From the NCBI GenBank assembly GCA_046160675.1, contig JBJXHH010000137.1, positions 1 through 20,786 on the forward strand: a stretch of DNA of 20,786 nucleotides, given 5' to 3'. The notes beneath the pieces were generated by a model, which saw only the letters and a program-made list of their open reading frames with translations, was not told the origin of the DNA and did no database searches. The position numbers were made by a program, and so were the translations under genes. Shown here piece after piece: positions 15,721-20,786 of this stretch; the stretch's first letter is position 1; every line of letters begins with the position of its first letter. The stretch comes from JACMJP01 sp046160675 (GTDB taxonomy: Bacteria; Bacteroidota; Bacteroidia; Chitinophagales; BACL12).

Positions 15721-16641
15721 TTACTTGCCTTTATCAGCAGGTAAATAACCAAGTTTTAACAACCAGTCATCGGTAAGTTGTAAAGTTTCTTTAAAATATT
15801 TGCCGTCATTTTTATTTCTTTGCGCAAACCCATGTTCCATTCCTTCATAACTGTGTAGTTCAATTTCATTACCTGCTTTTTTATATACCTCAACAAACTG
15901 TTTAGCATAGCTGAAACCGCTGATTTTATCTTCAGTTCCATGAAAAACTATTGCAGGAGGTAGATTATTTACAACATGTTTGATCGGATTAATTTCAGCG
16001 GCTTTTCCGGGGAATTTTTTGATTCTGAAATCAAACTCTTCGCTGTTCACTACCGGATTGATCAACACCATTGCATCAGGTACACAACTGATTGTTTTAT
16101 CATCTGTTAATTCTTCAAATTCTGCATTATCGATTGCTGCAGTTAAACACAAAAATCCACCGGCACTACCTCCGCCCATTATGATCTTCGTTGCATCAAT
16201 GCCGAGGCTATCGGCATTTTGCCTCAGCCATCTTATACAACTTTTTGCATCCTTAACACATTCTATTGCAGTACAATTGTTTCTTGAGATCACCCTGTAG
16301 TCAGCTGTCGCTGCAACGATTCCTCTTGCCGCAAAATATTTACAATGTTCCTCAAATTGCGCCGGGCTGCCATGAATAAAAGCACCGCCAAAAAAATAAA
16401 CAATACATGGAAGGGAATCTTTTTTATTATACCCCTCTGGGAAAAAAATATTTATATGAAGATCAGTTGAGTCTATTGATTTATAAACAGGGGCGTAGGC
16501 GCCTTCTAAAACGGGTTTATAATTACCTTCATCCTGCTGTTGCATTTCTGAAAGCGATTTGTCTTTCTTCTCGAGTTTCGATTTACATGAAAGTAGGAAT
16601 AGCAAGCTAACAGAAATGAAGATGAAGACGGGAGTACGCAT
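15721..16641 (-). CDS. Lipoprotein alpha/beta hydrolase, BD-FAE-like carbohydrate esterase
   Basis: The 306-residue product has a lipoprotein signal peptide: hydrophobic run VFIFISVSLLFLLS and lipobox LLSC with Cys19. The mature part is an alpha/beta hydrolase: VYFFGGAFIHGSP for the oxyanion hole (FGG in place of HGG), GGGSAGG with nucleophile Ser159, Asp238 in FHGTEDK and His270 in GMEHGF. The FGG variant and GSPAQF are, from memory, typical of the BD-FAE-like group of acetyl/feruloyl esterases on plant polysaccharides. An upstream in-frame Met at 16695 would put 18 residues before the signal peptide, so the ATG at 16641 is used; it also lies just after a promoter element. It is divergent from a GPH sugar symporter. 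Substrate unproven. Confidence 0.85.
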   Translation of the reverse strand: MRTPVFIFISVSLLFLLSCKSKLEKKDKSLSEMQQQDEGNYKPVLEGAYAPVYKSIDSTDLHINIFFPEGYNKKDSLPCIVYFFGGAFIHGSPAQFEEHCKYFAARGIVAATADYRVISRNNCTAIECVKDAKSCIRWLRQNADSLGIDATKIIMGGGSAGGFLCLTAAIDNAEFEELTDDKTISCVPDAMVLINPVVNSEEFDFRIKKFPGKAAEINPIKHVVNNLPPAIVFHGTEDKISGFSYAKQFVEVYKKAGNEIELHSYEGMEHGFAQRNKNDGKYFKETLQLTDDWLLKLGYLPADKGK

Positions 16642-16656
16642 GCGCTGGATTTTTAG

Positions 16657-16664
16657 CAAAGGTA
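16657..16664 (-). promoter_or_regulatory. -7 promoter element TACCTTTG for the esterase gene
   Basis: TACCTTTG on the minus strand matches TAnnTTTG in full and lies 15 nt before the ATG at 16641, giving a leader of about 10 nt. It supports the downstream ATG, since the upstream one at 16695 would precede the promoter. No clear -33 box. Confidence 0.45.
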
Positions 16665-16734
16665 AAAGATAGTTGAAAGATGCACCCCGACCCATTTACA
16701 TTTCTCTATCTTTACCGAAATTTTGAGGCATAAA

Positions 16735-18153
16735 ATGGAAACTGAAAGGCTCCCGCTCCGGGGGCAATTGATATATGCGGCAGGGAGCCTCGGTTGGAGT
16801 GTAGTAGTGAATGTTGTTGCAGGAATGCTCATTTACTTTTATCAACCTATTGCTGATCCCGATCTGAAGAACCTGTTGCCGAAAATTGTGATGCTCGGTT
16901 TTCTTCCCCTCCTTACCATGATTTTGCTTGGTACCCGACTGATGGATGCGGTTATTGATCCTATAATTGCTTTCTTCAGTGATAAAAGTGATCATAAGAA
17001 GGGTCGAAGGGTTCCTTTTATGCTGTATTCCCTTATTCCTGTTCTTGTTTTCGGGCTATTGCTATACATGCCTCTACAAAAGGCAGAAAGTTATGATAAC
17101 GCATGGTGGCTAGTGAGCATCCTGTTATGTTTTAATATTTCTATTTCTTTTTATGTGATCCCTTATAATGCATTGCTGCCTGAACTCGGCCATACTTCTG
17201 AAGAAAAATTGCGTATTTCTACTTTTCAATCCATTGCATACAGCGTAGGGCTTATTATTGCGGCCTCAGCTAATTCATTTGTTGAGATTTATGAAAATAT
17301 TTTTCATATTCAGGAAAAATTCAGAGCTTATCAATACGCCATCTGGACGATTATGCTTATTGGATGGATATTCCTGCTCGTTCCGCCTTTGTTTTTAAAT
17401 GAAAAGAAATATTCAGTCGCAAAACCTATCAAAGAACCAATTTTTAAATCTTTTGCAGAAGTTGCCAAAAATAAGAACCTGTTCCTGTATCTATTCTCAG
17501 ATTTTACTTATTTTATTTCCATCACCCTTATTGGAAGCGGGGCGCAATATTATGTAAAAGCGCTTTTGAAAATTGACGAAAGGCATGGCACAGGCATGGT
17601 AGCCACTATGATTTTACTGGCTATAGTATTTTCACCATTTGTATATATGCTGGCGAGAAAGTTTTCGAAAAAAACACTTGTATTGATCTCTCTTTTTGTG
17701 TTATCATTTATGTTTTTGTTTGTGTATTACCTTGGTAACCTTGGGCTTAATAACGTTACAGAAGCTTATGTAATAGGTGTTGCGCTTGCGTTTCCGGTAG
17801 CTTTCCTGGGTATCCTGCCACCTGTTATTCTTGCAGAGTTGACACATTATGATTCATACATAACGAAACAAAATAAAGAAGCTACTTATTTTGGTATCAG
17901 AAGTTTTTTTATACAGGTGGGGCAAACACTCGGAGTAGTGGTTTTTACAATACTCATTGGCCTATTGCCGGATCAGGGCTTAGGGAAATGGCTTGCTGGT
18001 ATGTTTCCTGATGTGCCCTTTGAGGAACTCGGCATCAGGCTGAGCGGTATTTTCGGTTTTGTTTTATGCTTGCTGGCAACTTTGATATTTGCATTTTTCA
18101 GGTATAAAAAAATGATGACCGGGCTAAAGGAAATGGAAAATGCGGAAAAGTAA
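16735..18153 (+). CDS. MFS transporter of the GPH (MelB-like) sugar:cation symporter family
   Basis: The 472-residue protein has about twelve hydrophobic segments. The N-terminal motif RLMDAVIDPIIAFFSDKSDHKKGRRVPFM (split here: Asp71, Asp75, then GRR at 90-92) is the GPH signature. The two Asp residues correspond to the cation-site acids of MelB. The sequence ends in a short cytoplasmic tail. GPH proteins import glycosides or sugar acids with Na+ or H+; the sugar is unknown. The ATG at 16735 is preferred to a TTG four codons upstream. It is divergent from the esterase gene (93 bp), suggesting a paired role in deacylating and importing sugars, and ends 2 bp from the convergent mazG. Confidence 0.87.
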   Translation: METERLPLRGQLIYAAGSLGWSVVVNVVAGMLIYFYQPIADPDLKNLLPKIVMLGFLPLLTMILLGTRLMDAVIDPIIAFFSDKSDHKKGRRVPFMLYSLIPVLVFGLLLYMPLQKAESYDNAWWLVSILLCFNISISFYVIPYNALLPELGHTSEEKLRISTFQSIAYSVGLIIAASANSFVEIYENIFHIQEKFRAYQYAIWTIMLIGWIFLLVPPLFLNEKKYSVAKPIKEPIFKSFAEVAKNKNLFLYLFSDFTYFISITLIGSGAQYYVKALLKIDERHGTGMVATMILLAIVFSPFVYMLARKFSKKTLVLISLFVLSFMFLFVYYLGNLGLNNVTEAYVIGVALAFPVAFLGILPPVILAELTHYDSYITKQNKEATYFGIRSFFIQVGQTLGVVVFTILIGLLPDQGLGKWLAGMFPDVPFEELGIRLSGIFGFVLCLLATLIFAFFRYKKMMTGLKEMENAEK

Positions 18154-18155
18154 AG

Positions 18156-18935
18156 TCATTTTGTTTTTGCTTCGTTCCACAGGGCGTCCATCTCAGCAAG
18201 TGTCATTTCATTTAAATTCCTGTTTTGTTCTTTTGCTTTTTCCTCGATGTATTGAAATCGTTTAATAAATTTTTTGTTTGTTTTTTCCAAAGCATTTTCG
18301 GGGTCAACTTTTATGAACCGGGAAAGGTTAATAAGCGAAAACAATAGATCTCCGAATTCATCTTCCAATTTTTTTTCATCTATATTTTTTTGAAAAGCAA
18401 TTTCTTTAAACTCCTCTAATTCTTCTTCAACCTTCTCCCAAACTTGTTCTGTATTTTTCCACTCAAACTTCACTTGTGCTGCTTTTTCTTGTATCCTGTA
18501 TGCTTTAATCAGTGCAGGTAAAGAACCCGGAACGCCCTGCAATATTGACTTTTTGCCTTCTTTCAGTTTCAATTGCTCCCAGTTTTTTTTCACTTCTTCT
18601 TCATCTTTTACAATAAGATTACCGTAGATATGTGGGTGGCGATGAATCAGTTTTTCACATTGCGCATGTAATACATCAGATATGTCAAATTCATTTACTT
18701 CTTCACCGATCTTAGAATAGAAGATCATGTGTAGCAGAATGTCTCCCAACTCTTCTTTTATCGATGAAAAATTATTTTCAGTAATTGCATCTGCAAGTTC
18801 ATATGTTTCTTCTATGGTTAAATTGCGAAGTGTTTGAATAGTTTGTTTCTTATCCCATGGACATTGGCTTCGAAGTTCATCCATAATACCAAGCAATCTT
18901 GCAAAAGCTTCTTTTTTTTCTTCTAGGGTATGCAT
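18156..18935 (-). CDS. mazG: Nucleoside triphosphate pyrophosphohydrolase MazG
   Basis: The 259-residue protein is full length (E. coli MazG has 263) with two MazG repeats. The first carries CPWDKKQT (25-32), LTIEETYELADAI (39-51) and KEELGDILLHM (60-70), whose Glu and Asp residues bind Mg2+. The second carries the same pattern in EEELEEF and EDEFGDLLF. HRHPHIYG lies between them. MazG hydrolyses NTPs and dNTPs to monophosphates and PPi, clearing non-canonical nucleotides. A degenerate -7 element (CAACTTTG) ends 8 nt before the ATG. No toxin-antitoxin genes are nearby. It follows the membrane-protein gene by 31 bp. Confidence 0.95.
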   Translation of the reverse strand: MHTLEEKKEAFARLLGIMDELRSQCPWDKKQTIQTLRNLTIEETYELADAITENNFSSIKEELGDILLHMIFYSKIGEEVNEFDISDVLHAQCEKLIHRHPHIYGNLIVKDEEEVKKNWEQLKLKEGKKSILQGVPGSLPALIKAYRIQEKAAQVKFEWKNTEQVWEKVEEELEEFKEIAFQKNIDEKKLEDEFGDLLFSLINLSRFIKVDPENALEKTNKKFIKRFQYIEEKAKEQNRNLNEMTLAEMDALWNEAKTK

Positions 18936-18966
18936 AGTTGTTGCAAAGTTGAATTAAAAAACAGAG

Positions 18967-20232
18967 TTATAAAAACCGGGTTTCATTTGGTATTACCCTC
19001 TTTTTATAAAATACACAAGCTAGTAACAATAAAAAGAAAACCGGGATTGAACGATAACGGGAAAGTGTGTCGGCATCTGTAACTACTAGTCCGTAAATAA
19101 AAAGTAATTCAAGAGAAACAAATAAGAGAAAGAGTAAAGCTGGTGTAAGCCTTAAACTTTTGTTTATTTTCAGAAGGCAGAGAAATATAAATCCCCAAGT
19201 GAAAAGAAGTTCAATAGATTGATAAATACGGAACATATCAGTACTATGAAAAAGGTTTGGGCGGAACAAAATGTTAATTATTACAGTAGGGATATCACCA
19301 AGTAAACCAAAATAAGTTGCAGGCAGAAGTGGGAAATAATATTCAGTTTCAGTAACTCCAATGTTAAAATAAGATTGAATTTTTTGAAGAGATTCAGGAA
19401 TATTGATGCCTTGAGAAAGCATATCAATAAAGATAAGTAAAGCCAAGAAGGCAGCTGTCGCTGATACAAAAATATACTTTGCATATTTTTTTCTGCTTTT
19501 GCTAACGTAAAAGATCAACATATTTGGTAAAGTGATTAATAACAAAAAATCTCTCGTTATCGTCATGAAAACAAGTAGTAACAGAACAGATAATGCATTT
19601 TTTAATGAGATGCTTTCATGTGATTCTGACCTTGATAGTTGAATAAACAGCAAGCTTATAAGAAGAAGAGATGGACCCTCTTTTAACAAACCACTGCACC
19701 AAAATGTTAAGGAGGGCAAGAAAAAGAATAACAAAAACAGAATTTTTGTTTTTTCCGGGTAGAGTTTGGCAATAGTTTTCAGCAACAACACATGTACAAA
19801 AAAATAAAGAAAGGACAGGAGAATGATATTGCCGAAAACAGAGCCGAAAGTGAAAATATTTAAGATTGCATTGATGCGAACCATTGTGTATTCAGGGGTA
19901 TTCCAGGAATAGAACAGAAAATCTGATACATATCTTACTTCTTCAGGGTAATTACTGTTGCTTTTATAACCAAAGGTGAGCTGCAGAAAATGGGAAGGAT
20001 TATCGGGCAGCGTTTCATAAATGAGCTTGCTGTCAGAAAAATAATTCAGGCTGTCGCCATGTCCTATTACATAGAGCCAGATAAGATAATTGCCTATTCC
20101 GAAAAGAATCTTGTAGAAAAAAGCTGCACAAAACCACTTGTTGCTAATACCATCAACAGCAAAAGATTTTTTCCTGAAAATGATAAACAGGAACAGGCAG
20201 AGATACAATATCGCAACAGGAATTTCAAGCAT
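18967..20232 (-). CDS. Polytopic membrane protein of unknown function, possibly GT-C/EpsG-like
   Basis: The 421-residue protein has roughly ten hydrophobic segments and a basic C-terminus. Its first larger loop has GDSLNYFSDSKLI, with acidic residues near the membrane, and later come FLPSLTFWCSGLLKEGPS and a final DTLSRYRSIPVFFLL. An acidic motif in the first extracytoplasmic loop and Arg-rich loops near the end recall GT-C glycosyltransferases and EpsG-like polysaccharide polymerases, but I cannot assign it. No glycan gene cluster surrounds it; the neighbours are mazG and an S46 peptidase. It follows a strong terminator, so it likely has its own promoter. Confidence 0.6.
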   Translation of the reverse strand: MLEIPVAILYLCLFLFIIFRKKSFAVDGISNKWFCAAFFYKILFGIGNYLIWLYVIGHGDSLNYFSDSKLIYETLPDNPSHFLQLTFGYKSNSNYPEEVRYVSDFLFYSWNTPEYTMVRINAILNIFTFGSVFGNIILLSFLYFFVHVLLLKTIAKLYPEKTKILFLLFFFLPSLTFWCSGLLKEGPSLLLISLLFIQLSRSESHESISLKNALSVLLLLVFMTITRDFLLLITLPNMLIFYVSKSRKKYAKYIFVSATAAFLALLIFIDMLSQGINIPESLQKIQSYFNIGVTETEYYFPLLPATYFGLLGDIPTVIINILFRPNLFHSTDMFRIYQSIELLFTWGFIFLCLLKINKSLRLTPALLFLLFVSLELLFIYGLVVTDADTLSRYRSIPVFFLLLLACVFYKKRVIPNETRFL

Positions 20233-20255
20233 GGTTTTACATGACGAAAGTAAGA

Positions 20256-20287
20256 AATAAAAAACGGCGCAAATGTTTGCGCCGTTT
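20256..20287 (-). terminator. Strong rho-independent terminator after the S46 peptidase gene
   Basis: AAACGGCGCAAA (20262-20273) and TTTGCGCCGTTT (20276-20287) form a perfect 12-bp stem with a two-base apex (in practice a slightly larger loop). On the minus strand it runs into a T-rich tract (20264-20256), right for terminating the peptidase gene 20 bp after its stop. Confidence 0.88.
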
Positions 20288-20306
20288 AAAAATGTAGTGG
20301 TTTCGT

Positions 20307-20786
20307 TTATTCAACTATATCTAATTCTTTTATAAGATTTGTTGCACCGCTTACTTTATCGATAACAAATAACACATAACGGATATCAACAGAAATGGTT
20401 CTATTCATATTCGGGTCGAAAATATAATCTCCCGGAGTTCCTTCGTAGTTACCATCAAACGCAAGCCCGATAAGATATCCGTTTTTATCAAGTACCGGGC
20501 TGCCGCTGTTTCCACCGGTAATGTCGTTATCAGAGAGGAAACAAACTGGCAGATCTCCATTTTTATCTGCATATCTGCCGAAATCATTTTTCTTCAACAT
20601 GGCAAGCATACCGTCTGGTACATCAAACTCTTCATCACCATCTACATACTTTTGTTCAACGCCTTTATCTGTTGTATAATAATTGTATAGTACACCATCT
20701 CTTGGGCTATAATCAACTATTTTTCCGTAGGTTAAACGGGGTGTTGAGTTTGCATCAGGATAGAATGCTTTATCAGGATGCATGAG
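20307..20786 (-). CDS. S46 family dipeptidyl peptidase, C-terminal part (DPP7-type)
   Basis: Only the last 159 residues are in the window; the frame is open to the edge. The segment LSDNDITGGNSGSPVLDKNG holds the catalytic Ser of S46 peptidases, followed by LIGLAFDGNYEG and the conserved ending FDPNMNRTISVDIRYVLFVIDKV. S46 enzymes are periplasmic or surface serine exopeptidases that release dipeptides for amino-acid nutrition in Bacteroidota. Eighteen residues after the catalytic Ser there is Gly (FDGN), as in DPP7; DPP11 has Arg there and prefers acidic residues. A DPP7-like preference for hydrophobic or broad P1 residues is therefore inferred. The His and Asp of the triad and the signal peptide would lie outside the window. 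A strong terminator follows the stop. Confidence 0.88.
   Translation of the reverse strand, partial: LMHPDKAFYPDANSTPRLTYGKIVDYSPRDGVLYNYYTTDKGVEQKYVDGDEEFDVPDGMLAMLKKNDFGRYADKNGDLPVCFLSDNDITGGNSGSPVLDKNGYLIGLAFDGNYEGTPGDYIFDPNMNRTISVDIRYVLFVIDKVSGATNLIKELDIVE

Noticed and set aside
16642..16695. Esterase start at 16695
   Set aside because: It would place 18 residues before a clear lipoprotein signal peptide and lies upstream of the likely promoter; 16641 is better.
18156..18935. Toxin-antitoxin role for mazG
   Set aside because: No mazE/mazF or other toxin genes are next to it; the two-repeat MazG is a housekeeping enzyme.
20245..20273. Promoter for the polytopic membrane protein (TACTTTCG with a TTTG box inside the terminator stem)
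   Set aside because: One mismatch in the -7 box, only 17 nt spacing, and the TTTG is part of the hairpin; too weak to list.
1..20786. CRISPR arrays, insertion sequences, phage genes or integration sites
   Set aside because: No regularly spaced repeats, transposase or integrase motifs, or long terminal inverted repeats were seen; the tRNA-Leu has no visible adjoining duplicate of its 3' end.

Overview
The window looks like a chromosomal segment of a Bacteroidota bacterium, most likely from the Chitinophagaceae/Chitinophagales side. The DNA is AT-rich. Gene starts lack Shine-Dalgarno sequences and are often preceded by A-rich stretches. Several starts have promoters of the Bacteroidota type (TTTG, about 20 nt, TAnnTTTG). 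Gene content agrees: a DUF5916 outer-membrane protein, an S46 dipeptidyl peptidase, a stand-alone NRDE/TANGO2 protein, a bacterial GH3 protein and a BD-FAE-like lipoprotein esterase. No phage, transposon, CRISPR array or plasmid function was seen.

Layout. 84-578 (+): single-domain asparaginase-like protein. 586-3607 (-): compact cluster, in transcription order NRDE/TANGO2 protein, membrane hybrid histidine kinase without a sensor domain, free HPt protein, and a response regulator whose only other element is a C-terminal membrane segment. 3692-4858 (-): RlmI-type rRNA methyltransferase, whose ATG overlaps the ATG of the divergent gene at 4857 inside one CATG. 4857-7299 (+): UbiA-like membrane protein overlapping a COG2509 FAD dehydrogenase by 8 bp. 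7380-8582 (+): DEAD-box helicase. 8627-9214 (-): rplU-rpmA with a strong promoter and terminator. 9215-9575: mostly unexplained spacer. 9576-11579 (-): rseP, hscB and tRNA-Leu(CAA), ending in a terminator. 11629-15623 (-): GH3 protein and DUF5916/CBM9-like outer-membrane protein. 15721-16641 (-) and 16735-18153 (+): divergent lipoprotein esterase and GPH-type sugar symporter. 18156-20232 (-): mazG and a polytopic membrane protein. 20307-20786 (-): C-terminal end of an S46 peptidase, with a terminator after it.

How genes may work together. The 586-2828 genes encode every step of a His-Asp-His-Asp phosphorelay, but no DNA-binding or enzymatic output; the last receiver appears tethered to the inner membrane. 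This is the most unusual item in the window. The esterase/symporter pair suggests removal of ester groups from sugars followed by uptake. The rest is mainly housekeeping: ribosomal proteins, rRNA modification, Fe-S assembly, NTP clean-up and envelope stress proteolysis. All functions are inferred from motifs and recalled family features; no database search was run.
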